Shown piece by piece: positions 11,385 through 22,933 of a DNA stretch of 64,000 nt; the first letter of the stretch is position 1; every line of letters begins with the position of its first letter. The translations under genes were made by a program, and so were the position numbers. Below the pieces are notes generated by a model. That model was not told where the DNA came from. It ran no database searches and worked only from the letters and a program-made list of their open reading frames with translations. This stretch comes from Zeugodacus cucurbitae (taxonomy: Eukaryota; Arthropoda; Insecta; Diptera; Tephritidae): the NCBI RefSeq assembly GCF_028554725.1, contig NC_071669.1, positions 56,081,001 through 56,145,000 on the forward strand. The letters are read 5' to 3'.

Positions 11385-12240
11385 GAGAAGACCGGCATGT
11401 GGCATTTCGTGACATCGCCCAGGAAATGGGAGTTAGTCACCAAACCATTTTAAACCATCTGCAGAAGGCCGGATACACAGAAAAGCTTGATGTTTGGGTG
11501 CCGCACGATTTGACGCAAAAAAAACCATCTGGACCCAATCAACGCCAGCGACATGCTGCTGAAACGGAACGAACTCGACCCATTTTTGAAACGGATGGTG
11601 ACTGGCGACGAAAAATGGATCACATATGACAATATCAAGCGAAAACGGTCGTGGTTGAAGGCCGGTGAATCGTCTCAAACAGTGGCCAAGTCGGGATTGA
11701 CAGCCAGGAAGATCTTGCTGAGTGTTTGATGGGATTGGAAGTGAATGATTCACTATAAGCTGCTCCCATATGACCAGACGCTTAATTCTACCATCTACTG
11801 CGAACAACTGGACCGCTTGATGCAGGTGATCGACCAGAAGCGTCCAGAATTGGCCAAGAGGAAGAGTGTAGTGTTCCATCAGGACAACGCCAGACTACAC
11901 ACTTCGTTGAAGCTACGGGAGCTCGGATGGGAGGTTATATCGCATCCACCTTATACCCCGGACATAGCGCCAAGTGATTACCACCTGTTCCTGTCCATGG
12001 CGAACGCCCTTGGTGGTGTATAGTTGAACTCAAAAGAGGCTTGTGAAAAGTGGCTGTCCGAGTTCTTCGCAAAAAAGGAGTGGGGCTTCTACGAGGGGGG
12101 TATTATGAAGTAGCCGTCTAAATGGAAACAGATTATCGAATGAAACGGCGCATATTTGAACTAAATCCGATCACTGTAAGACTATTTATAAAGCATTGAG
12201 TAAAGAGCAAAAAAAAGCGGAAGCGGATATTTGCCAACCA
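11385..12240 (+). pseudogene. Broken mariner transposase (irritans-like, DD34D)
   Basis: The source protein would cut and paste its own element at TA sites. Visible parts in order: helix-turn-helix tail with MGVSHQTILNHLQKAG (11426-11473), TGDEKWITYDN with the first catalytic Asp codon at 11607, HQDNARLHTS with the second at 11883, and APSDYHLFLSM with the third at 11976. A C-terminal FYEGGIMK and NGAYLN follow. The first DNA-binding domain is absent, so the copy is 5'-truncated. Damage: a frame change at the A-run near 11518-11524; in-frame stops at 11727, 11742, 12021, 12111 and 12141; and about four codons lost after HTSL, which reduces the D2-D3 spacing from the usual 34 to 30. No clear terminal inverted repeats were found. 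It is dead. The irritans assignment rests on motif recall. Confidence 0.85.
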
Positions 12241-13688
12241 AATATATTATAATTTTTTCTCACACATTTAGGACCCACCCTAGTGCACCTACGTATGTAA
12301 AATACCGAAATGCGATGCTGACGCTACGATAATCCGCATTTAATTTGTTTGTCTCAACCAACAACGTCAGGAACAACGACAGGAATACAACAAAAATACA
12401 ACAACTGAGAGGAAATAAAAAATCGGAAAATAAAATAAATAAACTGAATAAGCAAGGCAATACATGGTGACATAAAGAAAACTAAGCGTACAAGAAGGGG
12501 GTATGAAAGTGAACAAGGACATTCCCGATCCAGAGCGCCAGTTGTTTCTGGCTGTTGCTAGCTGTTTGGATGGGCTGACAATCTTAGCGTCGGGTTGCTG
12601 ATGAATTGCACAAGCGAAGGAAATTATGGTTGCGCTGTCACTTCGTTTTTCGGGACAAAGCGCAAGAAAGTGTGGAAGAAGGAAAGTAAGAAAAAATATG
12701 ATAATTATTACGGGCTGGCATGAAAGGGCTGCTGCACGGGACAGCAAATGAAATACATACAAATCACTTATATTACAGCATGAAATGATAAATTTCTGCT
12801 TAAGAAACTTTTCCAATTTATAAATGACAAAATTCCCAGAAAAAACCCGAAGCGAACGCAACTCCTTAGGCGGCCCGGACTCAGAGCGCTCACTAAACGT
12901 ATATAATTTTGAATTTTAATTAAAAAAGGGAAAATTACTTGGACGCTGTTAAGAGTCATTTGCTTTTCTTTCTTCGCACACACACAAATACAAAGATCTA
13001 CACTCCAGCGGCGTCGTTGCTGGCGAACAAAAGGAAGTGTTGCCCGACGCGGCGGCGCATCCTTTCAGCTGTGAGTAGCTGAATTAAAAATAAGCAAACT
13101 TTGAATCATTAATCAAAAATACAAAAATCCGCCCCACAAAATGTCGAAATTAGTTGCAGTCCTCCCGGGTTGCTGGCGTTGTATCGCGCCCTGTCTTAGA
13201 CAAGTCTTCACCACGGCTTCTGCCTTTATATTTTTTGTTTTTTTGTTCGAACGCATTAACCCTTTTCCTGCTTTGGCCAGTGAATTTACATTAAAACTTG
13301 AAATGAATTGAAGTGGATTGCCAGAAAGGATAAGCGCAAACAAATTCTTTGGGCAAAGTACACACAGACACCGAAAGACAGCCACACTTGTAGAGACCGT
13401 GCCATACCGACTTTGTTTAAGACAATCTTATTGCTGCTGTCCGTATCCACTCAATTCTTGAATAGCGTAATTTGCTTCTTTGCTCTTTCTTTTTTCTCGT
13501 TTTTGTTTTTGTTTCCCGCTTTGCATGGCAACTTCGCCAAATGATGGATTAGCAAATGGAAAAGTTTTTAATTCATTGCATTAGAAATAAATTAAAGTGC
13601 TGTGGTGCCACGGAAATGTTAGGTAAATATTTATAGAAATTGTATATATAGTGCTATAATGAGCTCAGTCGATGAGTACTTGACTCAC
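12241..13688. other. Noncoding DNA with a CAA-rich stretch
   Basis: 12350-12440 is A- and CAA-rich on the plus strand. Read on the minus strand it gives a strong polypyrimidine tract ending CTCAG near 12400. 12490-13080 is more balanced, with an open minus frame (12367-12861) lacking any domain. 13000-13065 is GC-rich (GGCGTCGTTGC, GACGCGGCGGCGC). The rest is AT-rich. No exon could be supported. Confidence 0.45.
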
Positions 13689-13983
13689 GGAAGGTAGTTT
13701 GTATGTCAAACCCGGATTAAATCACTTTCAAGGGCTGTTTTGTAGAGAAGACAATTAGAAGAAACTTCCTTGATCCATGCAGTGTCGAGTTCAACGCTTG
13801 TAGAGCCCACCATTAGTCAGTATAATGGTATAATGCCCTCAGTAGAGGGCAGGTAGGTAGCGGAAGGTAATTTGTATGTCAAACCCTAGTCAAGGCAATT
13901 TTCGAGTGCTCTTCTGCATAGAAGAAATTTCTTCAAAATTCTTTGAGCCATGCAGTGTCGAGTTCAATGCTTGTAGAGCCCAC
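13689..13983. repeat. Imperfect tandem duplication, period about 172 bp
   Basis: CGGAAGGTAGTTTGTATGTC at 13689 recurs as CGGAAGGTAATTTGTATGTC at 13861. CATGCAGTGTCGAGTTCA and CTTGTAGAGCCCAC recur at the same spacing. Two units are seen, diverged by substitutions and small indels. The unit is not recognised and no frame is conserved. Confidence 0.8.
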
Positions 13984-15017
13984 TTCCGTTTGAAATTAGG
14001 TATTCGGTAAGCGTCGTGGAATCGTAGAAAATTATTCTTCTATCCATCTTTTGTGATGTGACGAAACCACCCGAAACAGTGAAGGAAATTATGTTCAAAA
14101 ACAAATCGGGTTGCTCTCTCAGGATCTGCAATAAATCCTCTCTCAGTTCTTAATTGAAGTTTTAAGTGCCGCTTGGCCGTCAGGCTCATTACAAAGGGAT
14201 TTTTTGAAAAAAAATAACGTTAAATAAAGGCCGTACGGGAGTAGCTTTCTGATGAAACTGAAACATTGAGTTGAATTAGGTCCAAATATGATATCTTCTA
14301 AATTTTCATGATTCCGAATTACGAATAAATGCTTCGGAGATCAAGTTGGTTGACAAAAAAAAGGAATTCGCTGAACGAATGAAAAAACCATTTTCCTTAA
14401 TGTAAAAATCAATATAGAGAGCTTAGATTGACTCAAACGCAAACAATTTTGAAGGCAAGAAAGAGAGTTTGATTTAAAATATATAAAAATCTGGATCAAA
14501 ACTTATCACTTGGTATATTTTAAACTCTGAACACTGCGAAAATACAAATTTGATTTCTCAATTAAAACAAAGCGCTAATGAACTCAGTGTTGGAATAACT
14601 TGCGCCTACCCGATCTCCTAGCCAAAGAGTCCAAATGTTGCACGATTTTCTAAGATGCATGTTTTAATCTATATAACAAAATAGAGTCATTAGAAATTTG
14701 GCTTTAGTAACTGCAAAAAACACAGCAGCAATAAAGCAATTTGGCTAGTATGACTATATCAGCAGAGTAGACAAATCTAATTATTATGAGACTATCCTCA
14801 AACGTGCGTACATATGTTATATATATACAGGTTTGGATATTTTGGCAACCCAGTAGATGAAATATGAAGACCTATTTATTAAATGTGTTAATATCCAACA
14901 TCGTCTAAATTCGATATATCCAATCGACAACTAATCAAATTTGGATTCAATAAAATAAAATTTTTGAATTTAACAAATATGATGTTTTTGCTCCAAATCG
15001 TTCGATTATAAATTTAA
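13984..15017. other. AT-rich noncoding DNA
   Basis: No domain, hairpin or long repeat was noticed. A more balanced patch at 14040-14200 is unassigned. Confidence 0.5.
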
Positions 15018-15489
15018 TTCTACCATCACAATATATACAGATTATAGTAGTTTACAATAATTAAAAAAATAAAATATTCCAAAAAATATTTTAAAAAAAT
15101 TTTGAGATTTTTGAGAACAATAACAATGTACAACACTCGGCTGGATATTAAACAAAAGAAATTTTTATAATAAAATCGTTTGTAGTTAGCCTTCAAAATC
15201 TAAATATTTGGATTAGAATTTCGAAAAAATTCTATCATCACAATATATACAGATTATAGTGTAATTTACAAAATAATTTGGATATAGAAATTAAAAAGTT
15301 TTCGAAAAATTTACTAATTTAAAAAAAAATATTCAAACAAATATTTTTTAAAAAATATTGAAATTTTTTTAAGAACAATAACACTGTACAACACTCCGTT
15401 GGATATTGCACAAATCTAATTTTTATAAAAAAAATCTATTATTAGCTTTCAAAAACGAAATATTTGGATTCGAAGTTCGAAAAAAGGAC
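15018..15489. repeat. Direct duplication of an AT-rich unit
   Basis: TTCTACCATCACAATATATA at 15018 and TTCTATCATCACAATATATA at 15230 each begin a unit. Each unit continues through a GTACAACACTC...GGATATT block (near 15127 and 15386) and a TATTTGGATT...TTCGAAAAAA block. Unit 1 is about 212 bp and unit 2 about 260 bp. No coding capacity is seen. The second unit runs directly into the palindrome described next, so the whole 15.0-15.9 kb stretch may be one rearranged element. Confidence 0.75.
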
Positions 15490-15920
15490 TTTTTTTTGTA
15501 ATTTATTACAGGATAGCTACAAAAAATTCCAAAGATATTATCTACATTTTCTATTTAATTCAATGGTATATAAACTTTACTTTTTCGTCAAGCTTATATG
15601 ACAGATGTTATAAGGGGTCCAGTATTTTTCGATATACAATTTTTTCGAAGATCAAACTTTGATTCTTTATAGCAACTGTCATATAAGTTTGGCCAAAAAG
15701 TTTTATACACCATTGATTTAAGAGGAAAATGTGGAGTATATGCTGTAATTAGTGATAATTTTTTTTTTAAATTCCGTTTTTCGAACTTCGAATTTCGAAA
15801 ATCGGATAGTACAGTTTCTTTTTTTTCTTTTTAAGAAGAAAATGTAGATTATTTCATGTAATTAATGATAATTTTTTATAAAAAGTCCTTTTTTCGAACT
15901 TCGAATTTCGAAAATCGGAA
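15471..15920. repeat. Long imperfect palindrome with a duplicated right arm
   Basis: The left arm 15471-15604 begins CGAAGTTCGAAAAA and ends CTTATATGACAG. The right arm 15676-15790 is its imperfect reverse complement, beginning CTGTCATATAAG and ending TTTTTCGAACTTCG. The spacer is about 70 bp. A further partial copy of the right arm, in direct orientation, follows at about 15832-15920 (AAGAAAATGTAGATT, then TTCGAACTTCGAATTTCG). The transcript of either strand could form a long hairpin. No transposase frame and no target-site duplication were identified. Confidence 0.75.
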
Positions 15921-16430
15921 AATTCATATTTTTTACTTATGACTCAATCTCCGGTTAAAACTTAGTTTGATCCAAAACCCAGCAAAAAAAAGTCGATTTT
16001 GTCGTATATTGTAAGTGTTGGACCAATCACTACCGCCAATTCACCAGCTTCAAATCACTTCAGCAACACAAGATTACTACAGAAGGTACATATGAGTAAT
16101 ATCTGTATGTACATATGTAGGTTTGATTGTATAGAAACACGTCGTGCTAATACGCTATACAAGCCACGACTTTGGCAACACAACAGGTATGAAACGCATA
16201 AATATAAAAATCGTAAACAAACGAAACCCCAACTCAACTCACGTTAAATGGGTCACCTGATGCACGAAATATTATTCCAAGCCGACGGACAAATAAACAA
16301 ACAAATGCATTTAGGCGAAAACAAAGGGGCATGGGTACATACACATATGAGTGAGTGTGTGTGTGTGCCGTTGATTTTTACAAGCAAAGCACTCGTCTTC
16401 GTATCTTCTACAATAAAGAAGACAACAACG
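15921..16430. other. Noncoding DNA
   Basis: Balanced composition from 16000, with short TG repeats near 16345-16365. Overlapping small frames on both strands are uninformative. Confidence 0.45.
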
Positions 16431-17060
16431 CACAGCAAACAACAACAACAACAATTGCAGTGAAGATATTACTGCGGACTTCTACAGCAATAAGAGCAGC
16501 AACAACAACATGAGAAATGCAAACCTCAAGTCGGATTGTTGTTGTTGTTATTGTTGTTGCCCGTAAATGTGATTGTTCCTCTTGTTTTATTATGGTCAAT
16601 ATTATGTTTTTATTGTTTTTTGGATTTTTAGTGTGTGTTTTTTGGTTTGTTTCCACCGCGGCCGCTAATGCTGCGTGGATGTGGCAATCTACTACGACTG
16701 GTGCTGGTGCTGCCTCGCGTGAAAGAATAGCAAATGAGCAACGAGTAACGATCGAAGGAAGAGTCACAGCGCAGCGCAGCTCGAGACGCTTTGATTGTAA
16801 TGTCTTTGTTGATGATGATGATGGTTGTGTTGTGTTGTTTTGTGTTGAGTTTAAAAAATTATCTGTTGCACGCTGTTGAATGCTGCATGCATGACAACAA
16901 CAACAACAACAGACACGCAGATGTACAAGTGTTTCGGCTGCCACAGCGATTGCACTGTCACTCACTTTATTGCGCAATGTTATTGTTGTTGCCTTTGTTA
17001 TTATTATCGTTGGTTATGTTGCTGTCTACAGCTGAATTGTTTGTAGTTGCTGTTGATGCG
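16431..17060 (-). other. TTG/CAA (opa-like) repeat island
   Basis: (CAA)n at 16439-16453 and 16899-16911 on the plus strand, with TTGTTGTTATTGTTGTTGCC and similar words on the plus strand between 16540 and 17000. Long open frames on both strands (16517-16879 plus, 16408-16977 minus) are the expected by-product of triplet repeats. They give poly-Cys, Val or Thr runs with no domain. The middle part, 16655-16780, is GC-richer and non-repetitive (CGCGGCCGC at 16659-16667), and is the part most likely to carry function. Confidence 0.4.
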
Positions 17061-19677
17061 TGATGAAAGTGTTGATGGTCAACGTCGTAGATGGAAGTGG
17101 GCAGATAAGTGTATTGTTTCACTTCGATTTTATTGAAATTTAGTGAGTTGGCGCTTTTCTTCTGCTTTTGCTTCTTCTTTTTATTTATATTTAATTCTTT
17201 TTTAATGTTTTTTTTGGAAGCGTAATTTTGAGTAGCGCATGAAAGCGAGTGCTTTCAACATGTTTTTGTTGACGAAAAAACAATAAATTTTAAAATAATG
17301 GAATATAATAAAGAAATAAGAATGAAGAGAGACTTCTTGACTGCAGTTAATTGAGTAATAAAAAATTTTATTTCTTAATTATATGTGTTAGCTAAAAGAA
17401 TATAACGCTATATTTTTGAAAACTCTTTGAATAATATTCTGTCAAATTTTGGATGATCTAGTGATGATCCATTGCATAATTTTTACGCTAATATTCATTT
17501 GTTTCTTAGTCCTATGACATTTCCCTCTCCTCCTCTGATTTTCTGGCTTATGCTTAATAAATTTACATTTAATAATATAATATTTATGGCAAATAACTTC
17601 AATAACTATGTAACTCCAGTGAAATCAATCTGTAATATACTAATTCACCACAAGACCAACGAGTCAGCCGATATTTTTATACTGCTGAAAATTGAAAGAT
17701 TTCGACTAGAAACGTTTATATTTGCGCATATAATTTATTTTTGCATTACAAAACAAAACCTCAATTAAGATGACCCAATATAAAAACTTTCTCTTATCGA
17801 GAAATTCTCTATATGAGAAATTAGTATATAATCTAACTAATCTAATTCTAAAAAAACAAAACAGATTATAATTATTCTCAAGGTAATAATATACTTTTAG
17901 AAGTTTTAAAGAACAGATGATTTCCAATAAAAAACTAGAAAATGATTGTTTTGTAAAAAATATGTCAAAGAATTCTTGAAATTACCGAAGCATAAACATA
18001 ATTCCATTCACTAAACTTCATATTAAGAAATAATGTTCATTTTAGGAATAACAGACTGATGATAGAACAACTGAGTACAAACTTGATAACTATTTTTTAA
18101 AGATTTTCATATTTATGTCTTCATACAATGGTATCCAACTAAAATTGCCCATAATGTCAAATAGGTACTGTGAAGTAATGATCTCTCTATTCATCTCTCC
18201 TTTATAAAAGCAGTGTACGAGTGTTTTTATAAAGAAGAATGCTAATTTATTTACAATTTCCCTCCCATAAAATATAGGAAAATGAATGTGTAGTAAAGAA
18301 TATTTAGTAGTATGTAAGTAGCTCTTCAACATTCTAAAATCCAATCCTAGTTAATAATCGCTTGCTGCTTGGCAAATAAACCTTTCCGAAATAAGGCATA
18401 CATTTTAATTATAAATAATTAAAATTGAAACTATGGTTTTTTTGGTTGGTGAACATTAATATTATATTTTTCAATTTAAAAATAGTTCGGATCTTAGATT
18501 TTAAAAACATTTTTTTTTTAATATTTTATGTTATTATATTTAAGGAGTTAGGAGGTTTTCAAAATTTGAAAAAAAAATTTACTTATTAAATAAACCATTA
18601 CGTTTAAAATATTATCCCAAAAAATCAATCCGAATAATATTCTAAGAGATATTCACTTTGAAAGTTCTGCCCATCAGGCCCATCAGGCGTTTATCTCAAA
18701 ACTCCATTTTTCAAGTCGGTGGACACGATTACTCAAAAATTATAATTTGGCTCAAGCTTTGCACACATCTATGGAATAGCATTATCTAGTTAATCAATAT
18801 CTATGTATATTACAACTATTATTTTCGAGCCAATATATGGCAAAATTTGATAAAAAAATTGAGTTTTTTGATTCAAACTCAGAAAAAATTCAAATTTCAA
18901 TATTTTCTTTTTTTAAATTAATTAATTTATTTAATATTTTTATCACAATTTAAACTGTATCCATAAAATGAGCGAGCCCAATTTTTAATTTATTGGTTCG
19001 AAACATAATTTATACATCTTATTTATTAAGCATTTCTATGTATTTTTTGCATAGAAATAAATATATTTTTAGATTATTTTTTAATATGTTCAAAATAAAT
19101 TTCGATTGTTCCATATAGGGAGGTAGGTAAAGTGGATGTCATACGATACACTTAGGCTTTTGGGAGGTCTAACCGGTACTAGAATCCCCTCATATAAGCA
19201 ATGCCAAATATTTTTCAAATAATGTTTTTCGTTATCTATCGCAAGGTTAATTAGACGACTGTTAAAATAAAAAAAAAAAATAAAATTATAATTTTTTTCT
19301 ACTTTTTAAAAATATTATATTTTAAACAGCAAATTTTTATAAATTTGAAATATTAAATATTTCAGTCTCAATTTAAAAATTCCTAAAATAAGTTATTTAT
19401 TTGTTCTGTTAGACATTTTTCGAATTTTTTAAATTGCAAATTATGAAAAAAAAAACTTTATAATACATAAAATTCAAATAGTACATAGCAAATAAACAAT
19501 GATTTTACTTACAATTACAAATTAATTGAAAGTATTATAAAAATTTATTAAGGAAATACTCAAATTTTAATAAGTATCGCATTAGCCATTGTGAACTAAA
19601 ATCATTGTTAAAAATTTTTTTTTTCATAAAAAAATCAAGTAGATACATTTTAGTATAAAAATACATAATTTTTAATA
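17061..19677. other. Very AT-rich noncoding DNA
   Basis: Dense in stops on all frames, with many A and T homopolymers. A GCCCATCAGG word is tandemly doubled at 18670-18688. The 98-codon frame 17472-17768 is hydrophobic, AT-driven and unrecognised. No element boundaries were found. Confidence 0.6.
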
Positions 19678-19946
19678 CAGTGGAACTTCCATAACTCGAA
19701 GATCTCCATAACTCGAAGATCTCCATAACTCGAACTCTTGAATTGGCAATAGAAGTCAAATTTCATACAAATTTTCTTCCATAAATAGAACTTTTCGACC
19801 AGTGCATAATACAAAATTTAAAATTTTACTACCGAGACAGAATCTTACAAGAGTCTCTCTATATCGCATGCAGGCGAACAAAAAATATGATATGATACGA
19901 AGTTTTTATGTGGAATATGGTGATTCGAGTTAGAGAAGTTCCACTG
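19678..19946. mobile_element. Pogo/Tigger-like MITE (family D), intact termini
   Basis: Starts CAGTGGAACTTCCATAACTC and ends GAGTTAGAGAAGTTCCACTG, with TA on both sides (19676-19677 and 19947-19948). CAGTGGAAC...TAACTCGAA termini and a TA target duplication are typical of pogo/Tigger-type Tc1/mariner elements. Length is 269 bp, with no coding capacity. The left end carries a direct triplication of a CCATAACTCGAA unit. Diverged relatives occur at 32584-33029 and 38998-39096. Confidence 0.8.
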
Positions 19947-19948
19947 TA

Positions 19949-20220
19949 TATACATTTTTTTTAATATTTTTAATAATGAAACATCCAGAATACTAAACTT
20001 GTTTGGAATTGAATTTCCAATACTTCCAATAAATAAGTACTGAATAAAATGACCAAATTGTTAATTAATTAATTGTTAATTTTGACTTTTTGGACTTATG
20101 CTTTTTTACGCGTAAACGCAAACTGTGAATATTATTTCTTTAAACTTTTAAATTGAATCATTTTAGAACGTTCCAAATATTTTAGAAATAAAATATTCTG
20201 ATTTTCTGCCTAATTTACCT
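19949..20220. other. AT-rich noncoding DNA
   Basis: Short AT-rich stretch with a TTAATTAATTAATTG run at 20061-20075. No feature is recognised. Confidence 0.5.
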
Positions 20221-20830
20221 GTTTTGCCGCAATTCTCCAATTTTTCTCCAATTTTGCTCCAAGTTTTCGCCAAATTGCAGACAGCCCACTTGAATGCGCA
20301 ATTTTATATACTCGTCCACTCGCTTGTGCAACAATTTGAGTCACAAAGGAATTTAGCAACATTCACCGATCCGTTTGCCACACTTGAGTTCAGTTTTTGC
20401 ACAGCGTCGACAGTAATTATAACAACAGCAACTATAGCAATACCGACACTATACAAAACACGGAAATTACAGCATGTTGCACGTTGCACGTTGCTACAAA
20501 CACGCGACTTTACATACGTACAAAGCGAGTGAGTGAGCGAACGAGCTCATGTGAGCTCGTCTGTTGGGCGGTCGAAAACACTGACAGGCGACAACCAACA
20601 AGCCGGCAGCAACACACAATAAACGGAAAAGCGGCCGAAAACCAAACCAAAACCGAATTCAAAACTAACGCACCAAACCATACTACAAATGACAACAAGA
20701 ACCGTTATGCGACATTATACACTCACATGTATGTGAGGCGACCTGTGTTAGCGGCACTTTGGACGACGGAGATTCGGTTTCATTGTCTCTTGGCCATAAA
20801 TCATTTGCAGTTAGCAATATTTACATTCGG

Positions 20831-20867
<37 letters not shown>
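20831..20867. repeat. (TGT)n microsatellite
   Basis: Twelve uninterrupted TGT units on the plus strand (CAA on the other), the longest pure triplet run in the window. Confidence 0.95.
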
Positions 20868-22377
20868 CTTGTATGCAAGCGAAGCTTTGGACGGCCGAGC
20901 GTACGCGGTAAATTAATGCAACTGACACTTGGATTATAACAGATCTAGCTACTAAGTGTCTGTAGTATATATATGACTGCAGTTAGTAAGCATTGCGACG
21001 ACATTTTGTTGCTTTTATGTGGAATTAATATGACGTTGTTATGTTCCTTGTTGTTGTTGTGGTTGTTGCATGCTCAAATGTTACTTGCTTGCTGGCCTGT
21101 TGGTGTTTCGTTGGCGGCTGAATGTGTTTTGAAGTTGATTAAGATTTATTTATCAATGTGTCAGCGCGGACGACAAGCTGATGTACTACTGCCAACACCG
21201 GCTGCTGTTGGACAACTGCACGAGGCCAGGATGCAGGATAAGCCACGGAGCCTGGCTGACTGCCAACCAGCGGCAGGCGGCCAAGCGACCGGCCGGTCAG
21301 CCACCAGCGTCGCCGTTATGGCAGAGAGATGCTGCTGAGGCGTTGATGAATGGCGCGCCTGTCCGATAGCAAGGTGTGCGTGTGCGGTGTGCGCGCGCTT
21401 GTTAACAGCAAAGCAGGGGGCGGCAGTAACAGACATGCTAGCGGCAGCGCAGGCAACACCAACAGCAACAGCAATAACAAATACAACAGTAATAGCAACC
21501 GAAAGCGCGCTCAACATATGTGCTTTACCGGCAGCACGAGCAACCGAATGATAACCGAGTCACACAGCCGATTGGACGCGGCACGTTGGTTGTGCGCACG
21601 CGGAGATTAAGCAGACGAAAATCGAAAAAAAAACACAAAAAAATATGCAGCAGTGTTGGTTGAAATAAATGTTGCAGATCGAATTGCGTCCAGGAAGAAA
21701 AAAATGGAGCAAGGCGCAAAGAAACAAGTGGCAGCGCAATGCTTGTAAGCCAAGCGGCGGCAAAATAATAAGCGCGCGCTGCAGAGCGTTGTTTTGCTTA
21801 CTTGCTGTGGTTGAAGGCGCTGTCACAATCAGCCCGCCACTTGTGTTGTCCAATGTTGCAGCAAGCGGCGAATGCGTGGCCGTGGCGACAATTCCGTGCG
21901 TCGTCAAAGTCGAAAGTGTACTGAGGCGTGTGTGATTGTCAAGGCGGCCATGTAGCTGCTGCTGTTGGCGCGCTGACAAGCGAAATGCGGCCACAAAAAT
22001 TCGATACGCAAAATGTGGCAGCAGCAACAATAACAACAACAAAAGCAAGCGCCAAGCAAAGAAAAAAGAAGAAATTGAATTAAAAACAGCGACAAGCCGC
22101 CAAAGGCGCGCACACATACATATATTTGAATAAATATGTACGCCGCGCCACCACCATGCCGCCACTTAACCATAGCGAACACTCGCGCACACAGTCCACC
22201 TATAAAAATAATTTATGCCTCATTTTCCGGATTTGCTGTTGCCGCGCAGCTTTTCCCCTAAATAGCGCGTACTTTTTCTGCATTTTTTCAAATTTTTTCC
22301 ACATTTTTCACTTTTATTTTTTTTTGCGCGAACTGCTATGAGCAAGGGAAGCAAGTTTTTTATAGCTGCCTCTAGGA

Positions 22378-22567
22378 GTGCGTGTGTGTGTGCGCGCGCT
22401 ATTTTTTTTGCCACTTACACACATACTTAGAAGCGCGGTGGTTGAAAATCTGATTTCATACACTCTTTTATACACATATTAATGTATGTGTGTGCGCGCG
22501 CTTTCGCACACAACCAATACACATCAATAATATTTCGCAAATGTATTCGAGCGCGCGCGTTTGTGTG
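22378..22567. repeat. Three alternating purine-pyrimidine tracts
   Basis: GTGTGTGTGTGCGCGCGC at 22382-22399, ATGTGTGTGCGCGCGC at about 22486-22501, and GCGCGCGCGT at 22551-22560. These (TG)n(CG)n junctions are the classical sequence type for left-handed DNA and are spaced by about 60-100 bp. Confidence 0.8.
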
Positions 22568-22882
22568 CCTGTGCTTGCGGCCATGTGTTCATTTTTAAAA
22601 ATGGAACACCAACTTGAGTTTGCAGTTGCCACCCTCAACAGCGCCTGCAAGCGCAAATAGCAAAAAAAGCTAGTAACAACAACAGCGCTCAGCGCTAGCC
22701 ACGTAAGCAACACGCAGCGCCGCCACGCGACCCATCCAATGCGGGTGCGCTTGCAGCGCGCTACAGTATTTTAGTAAGTGTGTTGTTGTTATTGTTATTA
22801 TTCTAGTTGTTGTTGCTGCGCCACGTATTGCGCTCAGTCGCCAATAGACACTTGCGAAGAGAGACGAACGCGCTGCGAGCAG

Positions 22883-22933
22883 AGCGCGCGCGTGACGTCA
22901 GCAGCAGCAGCAGTTTCTGACGTGCCGCGCGCT
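22883..22933. promoter_or_regulatory. CRE-containing imperfect palindrome
   Basis: AGCGCGCGCGTGACGTCAG at 22883-22901 is mirrored by CTGACGTGCCGCGCGCT at 22917-22933, around a CAG-rich spacer. It contains a full TGACGTCA site (22893-22900), the CREB/ATF consensus, plus a second half site. The combination looks like a bidirectional proximal promoter element. The function is inferred. Confidence 0.35.

Noticed and set aside
16408..16977. 189-codon minus frame and 120-codon plus frame
   Set aside because: Both are by-products of (CAA)n/(TTG)n repeats. Poly-Cys, Thr and Val stretches, and no conserved motif.
21560..22165. 201-codon minus-strand open frame, one of the longest in the window
   Set aside because: It consists largely of Leu and Gln runs from triplet repeats and of GC-driven openness. 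Antisense frames cover the same bases and no domain or splice context supports it.
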